Source: Fen-7 sp041494285
GTDB lineage: Archaea; Halobacteriota; Methanosarcinia; Methanotrichales; Methanotrichaceae
NCBI GenBank assembly: GCA_041494285.1
Contig: JBGQAL010000005.1
Location: 1-41,253, forward strand
Direction: 5' to 3'
Length of the DNA: 41,253 nt
Position numbers and translations under genes: made by a program. The notes beneath the pieces were generated by a model. That model was not told the origin of the DNA. It saw only the letters and a program-made list of their open reading frames with translations, and ran no database searches. Positions 24,224 through 33,024 of this stretch are shown piece after piece (within the stretch, counting starts at the first letter, position 1; each line of letters begins with the position of its first letter).

Positions 24224-24228
24224 GTGCT

Positions 24229-25509
24229 ATTAAACCCATTCTACAAGTGGCCCTAGATCTTCTAGAGCTGGACAGATCTATACAGATAGCAAAGGAGGCA
24301 ATAGCCGGAGGCGCAGACTGGATCGAGGCCGGAACTCCTCTCATAAAGAGCGAAGGGATGGACGCAGTGCGCGAGATGAAGAAAGCTCTCCCTGGAGTAA
24401 AGATAGTCGCCGACATGAAGACAGTGGACACGGGCGCAATGGAAGTAGAGATGGCGGCAAAGGCTGGAGCCGACGTTGTAGCTTTGCTCGCCACTTCCGA
24501 CAACTCCACTATTGAAGATGCCCTCAGGGCAGCGCGGAAGTACGGCGTTCAAATAATGATGGATCTTCTCACGGCGCCCGATCCGGTGAAACGGTCGAAG
24601 GAGCTGGAGAAGTTGGGGGTGGACTATATCTGCGTTCACGCAGGGATAGACCAGCAGATGACCGGGCGCGATAACATCGATCTTCTGGACCGGATTCTCA
24701 AAGAGGTTAATTTGCCCGTGGCCGTTGCTGGGGGCATAGATGCGAACTCCGGAGCGGATGCAGTCTCTGGCGGAGCTGCCATAGTAATCGTCGGGGGAAA
24801 TATAGTCCGATCAGCAGATGTGACGGGATCTGCAAGAAAGATCAGAGAAGCCATTGATCATGCCAGCGCCAGAGCGCGGCCACGCAAGAGCATGGAAGAG
24901 GAGTTGATCTCCCTGCTCAAAGAAGTATCCACCCCCAACATCTCTGATGCGATGCACAGAAAGGGAGCCATGCGCGACATTCACCCCATAAACGCTGGGA
25001 CTAAGATGGCTGGCACTGCCATCACAGTCCAGACCTTTGCAGGAGACTGGGCCAAGAGCGTAGAGGCCATAGACCTGGGCGGACCGGGAAAAGTGATAGT
25101 GATCTACAACGGAAGCAATTATGTCGCTCCATGGGGGGGCCTCGCTACCCTTAGCTGCAGGATAAAGGGGATCGAAGGTGTTGTGATAGACGGTGCCGTC
25201 AGGGATGTGGACGAGATCAGAGCAATGAACTATCCAGTCTTCGCCTCCGCGGTAGTGCCCAATGCTGGTGAGCCCAAAGGCATGGGGGAGATCAACGCAG
25301 AAATCACTTGCGGCGGCCAGTCGGTCAAGCCCGGTGACTACATAGTAGGAGATGATAGCGGCGTGGTAGTCATTCCCAGGGAGCGGGCCTACGAGATAGC
25401 CAGAAGGGCCAAAGAAGTGGAGAAGAACGAGTCCAGGATGTACGAGGAGATAAGGCGCGGAAGCACTTTGTCCCAGGTCGCCAAGCTCAAAAAGTGGGAG
25501 AAGGTCTAG
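24229..25509 (+). CDS. 3-hexulose-6-phosphate synthase / RraA-like fusion
   Basis: About 426 residues. Residues 1 to about 215 are hexulose-6-phosphate synthase, an OMP-decarboxylase-fold enzyme (KPILQVALDLLELDRS, GADWIEAGTPLIKSEGM, VADMKTVDTG, YICVHAGIDQQMTG, VAVAGGIDANSG). In archaea it works mainly in reverse, making ribulose 5-phosphate and formaldehyde from hexulose phosphate to supply pentoses. Residues about 225-426 are RraA/aldolase-like (TPNISDAMHRKGAM, GVVIDGAVRDVDEI, GDYIVGDDSGVVVIPRERA). The first beta strand KPILQVALDL is only included if translation starts at ATT 24229; GTG 24247 would cut it. The in-frame codons above are TGA TGT GCT, so no usual start lies upstream. Confidence 0.9.
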   Translation: MKPILQVALDLLELDRSIQIAKEAIAGGADWIEAGTPLIKSEGMDAVREMKKALPGVKIVADMKTVDTGAMEVEMAAKAGADVVALLATSDNSTIEDALRAARKYGVQIMMDLLTAPDPVKRSKELEKLGVDYICVHAGIDQQMTGRDNIDLLDRILKEVNLPVAVAGGIDANSGADAVSGGAAIVIVGGNIVRSADVTGSARKIREAIDHASARARPRKSMEEELISLLKEVSTPNISDAMHRKGAMRDIHPINAGTKMAGTAITVQTFAGDWAKSVEAIDLGGPGKVIVIYNGSNYVAPWGGLATLSCRIKGIEGVVIDGAVRDVDEIRAMNYPVFASAVVPNAGEPKGMGEINAEITCGGQSVKPGDYIVGDDSGVVVIPRERAYEIARRAKEVEKNESRMYEEIRRGSTLSQVAKLKKWEKV

Positions 25510-25619
25510 TACCGAAACGATAGTCGTAAATAGATTGAAGTATTCTGAAAGGGCGCGATATGCAATTAAAAAATATAGTGATTAGGTTACTAATTCACGA
25601 GACAACGACGCGGTGAGTG

Positions 25620-25627
25620 CGAGGAGA
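25620..25627 (+). promoter_or_regulatory. Ribosome-binding site of secF
   Basis: GAGGAGA lies 7 nt before ATG 25634 and decides the secF start against the in-frame GTG at 25613. An A/T-rich TATA-like stretch (AAAAAATATAG) is at about 25567-25578. Confidence 0.6.
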
Positions 25628-25633
25628 CTTAGT

Positions 25634-26533
25634 ATGGATCTTCAGGACGTAGTTTCAAAGTACCCACCCAGGAAGATATTGATGCTTCCTATAACGATTG
25701 CAGTTATAGCATTTATCATCCTGGGGGCAAATTATATCAGCACGGGTTCGCCCATAAAGCTGGGCGTTGAGTTTACAGGAGGCGCCGTTGTGACGGTGCC
25801 TGCGGTTGAGTCACAAGATGCTATAACCAAACAGCTGGCGGCGTATCCTATAAATGATGTCAGGAGCGTCGGGAGCCGATACATGGTTCAATTCGGGTCC
25901 ATGAGCGAATCCGATTACACCAATCTCGCCAAGCTGGTCAACTCTCAGTATAAGGATGCAGATATAAGGTACATGGGACCAATATACAGCCAAGGACTTC
26001 TGTCTCAGGCGCTTCGGTATATACCGATCTCCTTCATACTGATGGCCATAGTGGTCTTCGTTATCTTCAGGACGCCTCTTGTATCCGGTATTGTGGTCCT
26101 TTGCGCTATATTGGACATATCGATAGCTGCTGCGTCTATGAACATAACGGGAGTCAAGCTGTCCCTGGGAACAGTAGCAGCTCTATTGATGCTCATCGGC
26201 TATTCCGTGGACACGAACATTTTGCTTACAAAGACGGCGTTGACACCGAGACAGACTCTCACCGTAGATGAGACCATAGTCAGCGCCATGACAACCGGGC
26301 TGATGATGACTGGCACAACTATTGCCGCCGTTCTGGCCCTGTTTGTAGCATCCAACCTGCTCTATCTGGTGGTCCCATCTTTCACTAGGATGGACATAAT
26401 CGCGGACATCTCGACGGTGCTTCTCTTTGGACTTTTAGCCGATATCTTCAACACCTGGATTACCAACGCACAGGCTATTAGATGGTATATGAGCCGTCCA
26501 AAGAAGGCGGCTGTTGGGAGGCATAAGGAATGA
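25634..26533 (+). CDS. secF: Protein-export membrane protein SecF
   Basis: 299-residue RND-type subunit of the SecDF complex that assists protein export through SecYEG. Six membrane segments are expected: one at the N-terminus (ILMLPITIAVIAFIILGANY) and a cluster from about residue 130. The extracytoplasmic P1 loop begins with the hallmark LGVEFTGGAVVTV. The conserved intramembrane region IGYSVDTNILLTKTALTPRQ carries the RND family aspartate. ATG 25634 is supported by a ribosome-binding site. Its stop overlaps the secD start by 4 bp (ATGA), so the two are coupled. Confidence 0.95.
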   Translation: MDLQDVVSKYPPRKILMLPITIAVIAFIILGANYISTGSPIKLGVEFTGGAVVTVPAVESQDAITKQLAAYPINDVRSVGSRYMVQFGSMSESDYTNLAKLVNSQYKDADIRYMGPIYSQGLLSQALRYIPISFILMAIVVFVIFRTPLVSGIVVLCAILDISIAAASMNITGVKLSLGTVAALLMLIGYSVDTNILLTKTALTPRQTLTVDETIVSAMTTGLMMTGTTIAAVLALFVASNLLYLVVPSFTRMDIIADISTVLLFGLLADIFNTWITNAQAIRWYMSRPKKAAVGRHKE

Positions 26534-28329
26534 AGCTCTCCCAGAATCCAAGGATACTTCTGTATGTGGCTGCAATATCCTTGTCAATCATATTCATAGC
26601 GGTACACGGCGTGAATTACGGCCTGGACATACAGGGCGGATCATGGCTCCAGCTCCAGCTTGAAGGCGCTAGAGTCGAGCTGAACGTCGATGCATCGAAG
26701 ATTCTAGAGAATCAGTTCAATACTGGGACTGTTCAAACGCTGAGCGACGGATATGTCGTAAGTGTCAATGGCACCGCTTCATCCGATCTGATAAACAAAT
26801 TAGGTTATTCTGGCTCAAAGGTCGTAGCGAGAAATAACACGACCAGGATCACCATAACGACCTCCCCAGAGTCGGTTGTCACGAACTATCTCAAGAACGC
26901 CCTTGACGCTGATGTGAAGGTCGTTGGAGTTGCACCAGTCCAATATGAGATCAGGACGAATGTTACCAGGGAATCGTTGAACGCGATTCTGGCACCGGTA
27001 GGAGGGTCTGTTGATACCAGCAGGGAAGCTTTCGTCGAAGGCTTGACGGCACAGACCGTTGATGATACCAAGAAAGTTCTAGATCAGAAGCTCAACCGCT
27101 TGGGCTTGAAAGACATCAAGGTCAGAGTAGTCGGCAGCCAGTACATCCTCATAGACATGGCTGGCGTGGACGTGGCCACTGCCCAGGATGTAGTGGGCAA
27201 GCCCGGAAAATTCGAGATAAGGATTCAGACCCATGACAACGAGTCCGAGCATGTGCTGTACGGCGATGCAGTAGAATCCGTGGACATCCCCTCGAACAAC
27301 CGGGGCATGTGGGGAGTGCCTTTCACCCTGTCTGACGACGGAGCTAAGATCCTGCAAAAGGCAGCTATAGATTCGGGAGCCACCAAGAACCCACAGGCTC
27401 ATGAGCTTTCCATGTACCTGGATAAGGGCCAGATCTTTTCCGCACCGCTGGCTCCAGAGCTTGCAGCAAGCCTGCAGAAAACCCCATCGCGGAGCATGGT
27501 GGCTGAGGTTGGGTCAGGGGATGCCGGGTCTCAGAAGGCCAAAGTGCTTTACATCGACCTCAAAGAAGGAGCCTTGCCGGTTAATGTCAGGGTAATTGGG
27601 TCCGGGCAAGTCACCGCCGCTCTGGGAGACCAGTTTAAGAAGCAGATCGTGATAGCTGGACTGCTGGCCCTCCTAGCGGTCGGCGGGATGATCTATTGGA
27701 GATACAGGGTAAGACGAATAGTCCTGCCTCTAACAGCTACATCCTCCAGCGAGGTCATCATGATCCTGGCCGTACTGTCAGCTTTAGGACAGCAGCTTGA
27801 CCTAGCGGCAATTGCAGGCTTGATCACTGTGATAGGCACAGGGGTCGATCAGCTTGTAATAATCACCGACAGGCTGATGCGCGGAGCGACGGCCCTGCCC
27901 AGCAAAGGCGAAGGGAAATACGCTGTCAGCGGCGGACGCCTGCACGAGAAGAGGATCATGGAGATCCTGGGTATAATCATAGGATCGGCAGCAACGACTG
28001 TAGCTGCCATGCTGCCTCTACCGTTTATGGGCTTCGGCGCACTGACCGGCTTCGCAGTGACTGTAATAATAGGCGTCGTCGTTGGCGTAGGAATAGCCAG
28101 GCCCGCGTACGCGAGCATTGCGGATTACATCCTTGGTGAGGATGAGAAACCGGAGACGAACGCCATCGAAGAGGAATCCGGCTCCAGGGTAACCGCTAGG
28201 AAAGGGGCTACCAAGGAAGGGAATGGAAAAGAGACCGCCGGGGAAGAGACCAACGGAAGAAAGGCTGCAAAGACCAGAAGGAAGAAGGGCAGCAGGAAAA
28301 ACGAAGAAGAGAACTCCGAAGAAGAGTAA
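26530..28329 (+). CDS. secD: Protein-export membrane protein SecD
   Basis: 599-residue partner of SecF. The first membrane segment (ILLYVAAISLSIIFIAVHGV) is followed by GLDIQGGSWLQLQLEG and a large outer domain (P1 loop, about 30-360; LDQKLNRLGLKDIKVRVVG, VDIPSNNRGMWGVPF). Five further segments carry the family motif region GLITVIGTGVDQLVIITDRL and GIIIGSAATTVAAMLPLPFMGFG. A highly charged Lys/Glu/Arg/Gly tail of about 55 residues (around 545-599; RKGATKEGNGKETAGEETNG) extends into the cytoplasm and is not part of the family core. A strong terminator hairpin follows at once. Confidence 0.95.
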   Translation: MKLSQNPRILLYVAAISLSIIFIAVHGVNYGLDIQGGSWLQLQLEGARVELNVDASKILENQFNTGTVQTLSDGYVVSVNGTASSDLINKLGYSGSKVVARNNTTRITITTSPESVVTNYLKNALDADVKVVGVAPVQYEIRTNVTRESLNAILAPVGGSVDTSREAFVEGLTAQTVDDTKKVLDQKLNRLGLKDIKVRVVGSQYILIDMAGVDVATAQDVVGKPGKFEIRIQTHDNESEHVLYGDAVESVDIPSNNRGMWGVPFTLSDDGAKILQKAAIDSGATKNPQAHELSMYLDKGQIFSAPLAPELAASLQKTPSRSMVAEVGSGDAGSQKAKVLYIDLKEGALPVNVRVIGSGQVTAALGDQFKKQIVIAGLLALLAVGGMIYWRYRVRRIVLPLTATSSSEVIMILAVLSALGQQLDLAAIAGLITVIGTGVDQLVIITDRLMRGATALPSKGEGKYAVSGGRLHEKRIMEILGIIIGSAATTVAAMLPLPFMGFGALTGFAVTVIIGVVVGVGIARPAYASIADYILGEDEKPETNAIEEESGSRVTARKGATKEGNGKETAGEETNGRKAAKTRRKKGSRKNEEENSEEE

Positions 28330-28330
28330 G

Positions 28331-28367
28331 GTTTGAGCCTCCCGCCAGCCAAGGCGGGAGACCAAAC
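28331..28367 (+). terminator. Terminator after secFD
   Basis: GTTTG..CTCCCGCC (28339-28346), a 6-nt loop, GGCGGGAG (28353-28360), and CAAAC give an 8-bp G/C stem extended by 5 bp. The T7 run at 28378-28384 follows about 10 nt later. It begins right after the secD stop. Confidence 0.75.
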
Positions 28368-28556
28368 TCTTCGACAATTTTTTTGATACTCTTTAAGTAC
28401 ACCTCTTCGTTGGCAGCGGCCAGAACCTTTGCCATTCCCAGAACATACCACAACATTAGATTCTGTTATGATTTTTCCTCTGTCCAGAAGGGGGCAAAGG
28501 ATGGATAAGGCAGATTGCGCATAGAGAGGCATAGATGATCCTGGAGAGTCGTTTCA

Positions 28557-28913
28557 ATGGATAGGAAGCTCTGCGAATTAGGCTCTGAAGAGTTGTGCAA
28601 GCTGCCCGGAATATCCGATCGCAACTGGATCGGTGAAGAGAAGATCTATCTTCACCTCTGGAACTCCAAAAAGATGCACTGGTATTTTGCTGAGTATGAC
28701 CCCGCCTGGAGAAAGTTCTTCGGGTTTTCGGATAGCCCGAGTGAAGGCGTTCAATGGGGGCAGTTCTATATGGATGATCTTCTCGGCTACGAAAAAAAAG
28801 GCAGCTCCTGGGAGTTGATCGTAGAAAGCGCTTGGAAACCCGTTTATTCCAAGGAGATCTCCGCCCTTCAGGGTTACATAAGACTCATGCTGTCCATGGC
28901 CGATACATTGTAG
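28557..28913 (+). CDS. DUF2958-like protein
   Basis: 118-residue soluble protein. The pattern EELCKLPGISDRNWIGEEKI, then MHWYFAEYDPAWRKFFGFSD and WGQFYMDDLLGYEKKG resembles DUF2958, whose members share a WxWxxxExD...FFG...ExGxF layout. The function is unknown; DUF2958 genes often sit on plasmids and mobile DNA. It stands alone, with no clear ribosome-binding site or TATA box in the 100 bp upstream. The assignment is by pattern and moderately sure; that it is a real gene is likely from its composition. Confidence 0.55.
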   Translation: MDRKLCELGSEELCKLPGISDRNWIGEEKIYLHLWNSKKMHWYFAEYDPAWRKFFGFSDSPSEGVQWGQFYMDDLLGYEKKGSSWELIVESAWKPVYSKEISALQGYIRLMLSMADTL

Positions 28914-28982
28914 TTAAAATTGGTTCTTCAGAACAGATAATTTTATTGCAGTGACTTGACTTCACTTCTTCCATCTTTTTAT

Positions 28983-28996
28983 ACGATAAATATCGT
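28983..28996. promoter_or_regulatory. Palindrome ACGATAAATATCGT on a TATA-like sequence
   Basis: Half sites ACGATA and TATCGT flank AA, within TTTTTATACGATAAATATCG, about 17 nt before the ATG at 29013. Possible operator over a core promoter. Confidence 0.35.
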
Positions 28997-29012
28997 TTTC
29001 TACGGCGATAGT

Positions 29013-29204
29013 ATGGTCGTCTCCGATTTGCAAGTTTTTATGCCCAAATGGAATCCTATATGGATTGATGCCTTACTACCTGACTACGGACCTCCCTGCC
29101 TAAAGAGTAGCAATGTCAAAAAGCAATTGGGTTACAACGATGTGGGGATTCCCGTGCTCTCTGGGTTGTTGCTGGTTTTAGTGGGTTTTTTTGGTGAGTT
29201 GTAG
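29013..29204 (+). CDS. Possible small membrane protein, 63 aa
   Basis: ATG 29013 (MVVSDLQVFMPKWNPIWIDA) to TAG 29204 with a hydrophobic end (VLSGLLLVLVGFFGEL). A TATA-like sequence about 28 nt upstream would make it leaderless. No family is recognised and the composition is not decisive. The rest of 28914-29355 holds nothing else that I can support. Confidence 0.25.
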   Translation: MVVSDLQVFMPKWNPIWIDALLPDYGPPCLKSSNVKKQLGYNDVGIPVLSGLLLVLVGFFGEL

Positions 29205-29355
29205 ATGGTTTTGCCGGTATATTTGACCGCTCTGCGCGTGTATGGTGCAAGGCACTTTCCATCAAGAGGCAAGAGCCATTGCATAAGATTGCAGGGCAAG
29301 AATCGTTCGATAGATGAAAGTCCCTTCTGTGCCACCTGGATAGTCTTTTCAAAGT

Positions 29356-29601
29356 TCATTCACATTCAACCAGAACACCAATCTCCGTGCCTATCTCCAT
29401 CCAAGCCCAGGCCCAAATCACAGCCTCGAAGGCCCTGATCAAGTCGCCGTTATCCAGGAAATGCCGAGAGTCCGACAGGTAAGCAGCTATGTTCTCTGCA
29501 AAGCGATTGTCCTTTGGCGAAATCCTACCAAAGAGATACTCCGCTTTTCCCAGCCATTTTAGGGTCTCGCTCCTCAGGTCGGTCTCAAGATCTCGGCTCA
29601 T
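29356..29601 (-). CDS. DUF357-family archaeal protein
   Basis: 81-residue all-helical protein of the small archaeal family DUF357. The signature is the segment IAAYLSDSRHFLDNGDLIRA followed by FEAVIWAWAWMEIG. The function is unknown; the helical-repeat style suggests a helical-bundle protein. It starts 46 bp after hpt on the same strand and is probably co-transcribed with it. Confidence 0.75.
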   Translation of the reverse strand: MSRDLETDLRSETLKWLGKAEYLFGRISPKDNRFAENIAAYLSDSRHFLDNGDLIRAFEAVIWAWAWMEIGTEIGVLVECE

Positions 29602-29647
29602 TCATTCACCTCTATTGATCAGCTCGAAACGTGGGCGGTCTATTCGA

Positions 29648-30208
29648 TCAAGTCTCAGATACCTGGTACACCCTTTTGTCGTTGACGTCCACTTTGACCA
29701 TGGTCTTGATGCTGTACCCTTGACGCCTCAGTTTTTCAGCGCCTTCTCCTCGCTGAATCACCACCACTACATCTTTTACCTCGGCTCCGGCGGCTTTCAA
29801 TCCGCTCAGAGTGGCCATTAGAGTGCCGCCTGTGCTAACTACGTCATCCACTACTACAACTCTATCCCCCTGCTTTATGCCGTTGAGGAAGAGCTGGGAC
29901 TTGGAGTAGCCCGTTATCTGGCTGGCTTCGATCTCCCCAGGCAGGCCGTACTTCCTCTTTCGGATGATGACGAGCGGTATATCAGTTATGAGTGAGAGAG
30001 CCATGCAGATGGGGATTCCCATGGCCTCAATGGTTACGATTTTATCGACTTCCAGATCAGCTATTCGCACTATATGACCAACAACCTCTCTGATCAGATC
30101 TGGTTTTATCTCTGGAATTCCATCGGTAATAGGATGGATGAAGTAGTTGTACTCACCTCGTTTGAAGACAGGCGCTTCAAGGAGGGATTTCTTTAGCCGC
30201 TCGAGCAT
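29648..30208 (-). CDS. hpt: Archaeal hypoxanthine/guanine phosphoribosyltransferase
   Basis: 186-residue purine salvage enzyme that transfers phosphoribose from PRPP to the base. The PRPP-binding motif is VVVVDDVVSTGGTLMA. The archaeal HPRT N-terminus MLERLKKSLLEAPVFKRGEY and YFIHPITDGIPEI are intact, as is IVTIEAMGIPICMALSLIT. The start ATG 30208 is set by a perfect ribosome-binding site (GAGAGGAGG, 8 nt upstream). An upstream in-frame ATG at 30253 would add 15 residues foreign to the family. Confidence 0.93.
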   Translation of the reverse strand: MLERLKKSLLEAPVFKRGEYNYFIHPITDGIPEIKPDLIREVVGHIVRIADLEVDKIVTIEAMGIPICMALSLITDIPLVIIRKRKYGLPGEIEASQITGYSKSQLFLNGIKQGDRVVVVDDVVSTGGTLMATLSGLKAAGAEVKDVVVVIQRGEGAEKLRRQGYSIKTMVKVDVNDKRVYQVSET

Positions 30209-30444
30209 TCTTTTGCCTCCTCTCAGGTCATGCTCTCTTTGAACTTTAAACATATTGGTTGGAGGATTAGCAGCCTTAGATCCATGTAATTTGCAAATTA
30301 GGCTGATAAATTGATTCGAATGTTTAACGATTATTCCGATGTAAAAAGATCACAGAGACCGTTTACCTCTGGCGATTCTAAGTCATGGTCCAGATTCTAA
30401 AATAGACGTATCAACGCTTAACCGAAAGATTCATATTCGTTGAA

Positions 30445-30458
30445 TGTCGATATCGACA
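30445..30458. promoter_or_regulatory. 14-bp perfect palindrome TGTCGATATCGACA
   Basis: A perfect dyad followed 4 nt later by a further half site (AGTCGA). It lies about 120 bp before the trehalose gene and downstream of its likely TATA box. Candidate operator for a homodimeric regulator. Confidence 0.45.
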
Positions 30459-30499
30459 AAAGTCGAATACTAATCCGGCAATAACAGAAGGAGGAGTAA

Positions 30500-30526
30500 A
30501 TGAAATCGATCGGCAATGGCTCATAA
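30500..30526 (+). CDS. Possible leader peptide (uORF), MKSIGNGS
   Basis: ATG 30500, eight codons and TAA at 30524. It is preceded by AAGGAGGAG ending 4 nt upstream, as strong a ribosome-binding site as any in the window. It ends 51 nt before the trehalose gene start, so it could tune its translation. Confidence 0.4.
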   Translation: MKSIGNGS

Positions 30527-30577
30527 CTACGAGCATAATTGCCCCATTTGCTCGATTGATTGGGAGGTGGATAATGC

Positions 30578-32785
30578 ATGAGACTCTTGATTGTTTCAAA
30601 TCGTTTGCCAATTACTGTTGTTGAAGAAGGAGGGTCGTTAAACTTTAAGGAGAGCGTGGGTGGCCTGGTCTCGGGGTTAAAATCCTATTTAGACTCACCA
30701 AGAAGTTCGCCTTCAACCAAATCCATTAGTGATTATGCATGGCTGGGCTGGCCGGGGACTACAATCAAAGAGAAAATGAAAGATGAATTGAAATCCAGAA
30801 TTCATTCTGAACTGCATTCGTATCCAGTTTTCATTTCAGAAAAAGCTATGGATAAATTCTATTTGGGATTTTGCAACAGAACGATCTGGCCTCTCTTTCA
30901 CTATTTCACATCGAACGTATCGTACGACGAAGATTATTGGCTCAGCTATAAGCAGGTGAACGAAAAATTCTGCGAAGCAATAACGGAGATATTGAGGCCA
31001 GACGACGTCGTATGGATTCACGACTATCATTTGATGTTGCTTCCTAAACTGATACGTGATAAGTTCCCTGGAGTTCCCATAGGATTCTTCCTTCATATAC
31101 CATTTCCGTCGTTTGAAGTATTTCGCCTCATACCGAGTGTTTGGCGTAAGGAGATACTGGAAGGCCTTCTTGGGGCGGATCTAATAGGATTCCATACTCA
31201 TGATTACACGCAGTATTTCCTGAGGTGTGTGTTACGCATACTTGGGCACGAACACAATATGGGCCGAATAATCATTAGCGGTCGCCCGGTGAAAGCAGAA
31301 ACCTTCCCTATGGGAATTGAATTTCAAAAGTTCCACGATGCTCCGTCACTTGCTGAGGTTAAAGCAGAGAATGCTGAACTTCAAACGATATTGTCCGGCA
31401 GTAAGGTTGTCCTTTCGATTGACCGACTTGATTACACAAAGGGAATTCTGAACCGCTTACAAGGCTACGAAGAATTTCTTGAAAGAAACCCCCAATGGTC
31501 AGGAAAGGTAGTGCTCATCATGATAGTTGTTCCATCACGCACAAGAGTGGAACAGTACCAACAGATGAAAAGGCAGATAGACGAGCTTGTTGGCCGCATT
31601 AACGGAAAGTTCGGGTCAATTAAATGGACCCCAATACTATACCACTATAAGTTCATACCCTTCAGCAAATTGATCGCCCTGTACGACTCTAGCGATGTCG
31701 CGCTTGTCACCCCCTTGAGGGACGGCATGAACCTCATAGCTAAGGAGTATTTAGCCGCCAAAACCGATGGGAAAGGCGTATTGATCCTCAGCGAAATGGC
31801 GGGTGCTTCCAAGGAGGTCAGAGAAGCAATTATCATAAATCCTAACGACGTAGGTGAGATCGCCATTGCCTTGAAACAAGCACTTGAGATGCCGGAGGAG
31901 GAAAAAGTGAGGAGCAGTCGGGTCATGCAGGCACGTCTCAAGCGCCATGATGTAATTCACTGGGCGGACAGCTTCATTCAGTCTCTGCTAACCCTTAAGG
32001 AGGAAGAACGAGGCTTAAATTATAAGCTGCTTGGTTCTTCTACAAAGGAACAACTCGTGGAGGATTTCAACAAGGCAGAACACAGGCTTCTCCTCCTAGA
32101 TTACGATGGGACTCTTTCTAAACTAGAGAAGTACCCCCAATTGGCAAAACCAACTGATGAACTGCTGAAGACTATAAGACTCATCTCAGATAATCCCAAA
32201 AATGAAGTTGTCCTAATAAGCGGTCGCGACAAAATTACCCTACAAAGCTGGTTTGGTGCGCTGAACGTAGGTTTGGTAGCAGAACACGGGATATGGATTA
32301 GGAAGAAAAAAGAAGACTGGAGGATGCTAAAGCAGTTGAACAATGATTGGAAGCCGAAGATCCTTCCTCTTCTAGAGACTTACGCCGACCGGCTGCCAGG
32401 TTCGTTTGTGGAAGATAAGGAGTTCTCCTTGGCGTGGCATTACCGTATGGCTGATCCGGAGATGGCTTCCATGGTGGCCAAAGAGCTCATGGATGATTTA
32501 GTGAATTTTACTGCCAATATAGGTGTGCAGATACTACAAGGCAGGAAGGTTATTGAAGTTCGGAATCCCGGCATGAATAAAGGCGATGCAGGATCAAATT
32601 GGATTTCGGAGAACCATTTTGATTTTATATTGGCCGTAGGAGATGATTGGACCGATGAGGATTTATTCAACGTTCTTCCAGAAACCGCTTACTCAATCAA
32701 AGTTGGAATGACTCAATCTAAAGCGAGGTTCAATCTTCATGCCCAAGAGGATGCGGTAAAATTGATACAAGAGCTGGCAAAGTGA
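30578..32785 (+). CDS. Bifunctional trehalose-6-phosphate synthase/phosphatase (OtsA-OtsB fusion)
   Basis: 735 residues. Residues 1 to about 475 are the GT20 synthase that makes trehalose 6-phosphate from UDP-glucose and glucose 6-phosphate (LLIVSNRLPITV, VWIHDYHLMLLPKLIRDKFP, FFLHIPFPSFEVFRLIP, DRLDYTKGI, VTPLRDGMNLIAKEYLA). Residues about 500-735 are the HAD-type phosphatase that yields trehalose (LLLLDYDGTLSKL with the nucleophile near 509, VLISGRDK, LVAEHGIW, GDDWTDEDLF). Both halves look intact, so it can make the compatible solute alone. ATG 30578 follows GGGAGGTGG at 7-nt spacing. The gene is more A/T-rich than secFD or the gatD operon. Confidence 0.95.
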   Translation: MRLLIVSNRLPITVVEEGGSLNFKESVGGLVSGLKSYLDSPRSSPSTKSISDYAWLGWPGTTIKEKMKDELKSRIHSELHSYPVFISEKAMDKFYLGFCNRTIWPLFHYFTSNVSYDEDYWLSYKQVNEKFCEAITEILRPDDVVWIHDYHLMLLPKLIRDKFPGVPIGFFLHIPFPSFEVFRLIPSVWRKEILEGLLGADLIGFHTHDYTQYFLRCVLRILGHEHNMGRIIISGRPVKAETFPMGIEFQKFHDAPSLAEVKAENAELQTILSGSKVVLSIDRLDYTKGILNRLQGYEEFLERNPQWSGKVVLIMIVVPSRTRVEQYQQMKRQIDELVGRINGKFGSIKWTPILYHYKFIPFSKLIALYDSSDVALVTPLRDGMNLIAKEYLAAKTDGKGVLILSEMAGASKEVREAIIINPNDVGEIAIALKQALEMPEEEKVRSSRVMQARLKRHDVIHWADSFIQSLLTLKEEERGLNYKLLGSSTKEQLVEDFNKAEHRLLLLDYDGTLSKLEKYPQLAKPTDELLKTIRLISDNPKNEVVLISGRDKITLQSWFGALNVGLVAEHGIWIRKKKEDWRMLKQLNNDWKPKILPLLETYADRLPGSFVEDKEFSLAWHYRMADPEMASMVAKELMDDLVNFTANIGVQILQGRKVIEVRNPGMNKGDAGSNWISENHFDFILAVGDDWTDEDLFNVLPETAYSIKVGMTQSKARFNLHAQEDAVKLIQELAK

Positions 32786-33024
32786 CCAAACGATTCATTT
32801 CACCGATAATCACACTGATCGGGAAATAGAGTTCATAAATCCAACTTAGGAATGTTAACCTTTGGGGCAGGGCAACTTGCGTGGCTGCTTAACACGCAGT
32901 ACCTTGCTTAACTTAGACTTTGTTGCAGGGTTTTCGGTGGCCCCATATTAATGATTAATCTCGGTTTATTTTGGAGTTATGTCTTCGAAATTGACTCGCA
33001 TTTGAACCCCGAGTCACTTTCGAT

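Larger units (their letters stand above)
30254..30577. other. Regulatory gap between hpt and the trehalose gene
   Basis: 324 bp of A/T-rich DNA without a long gene. It contains the palindrome at 30445, the tiny ORF at 30500 and the ribosome-binding site GGGAGGTGG (30562-30570) of the trehalose gene. A possible TATA sequence is TTCTAAAATAGACG around 30394-30407. Confidence 0.5.

Noticed and set aside
24174..24509. Long N-terminal extension of dapF
   Set aside because: It is the antisense of the HPS/RraA gene and unlike any DapF; the family start lies just after 24173.
28208..28456. Minus-strand frame starting MLWYVLGMAKVLAAANEE
   Set aside because: The first part looks protein-like, but the frame runs antisense through the secFD terminator and the secD tail, where its sequence becomes low-complexity.
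29205..29438. Plus-strand frame MVLPVYLTALRVYGARHF
   Set aside because: No family pattern, partly antisense to the DUF357 gene, and an equally open minus-strand frame covers the same bases.
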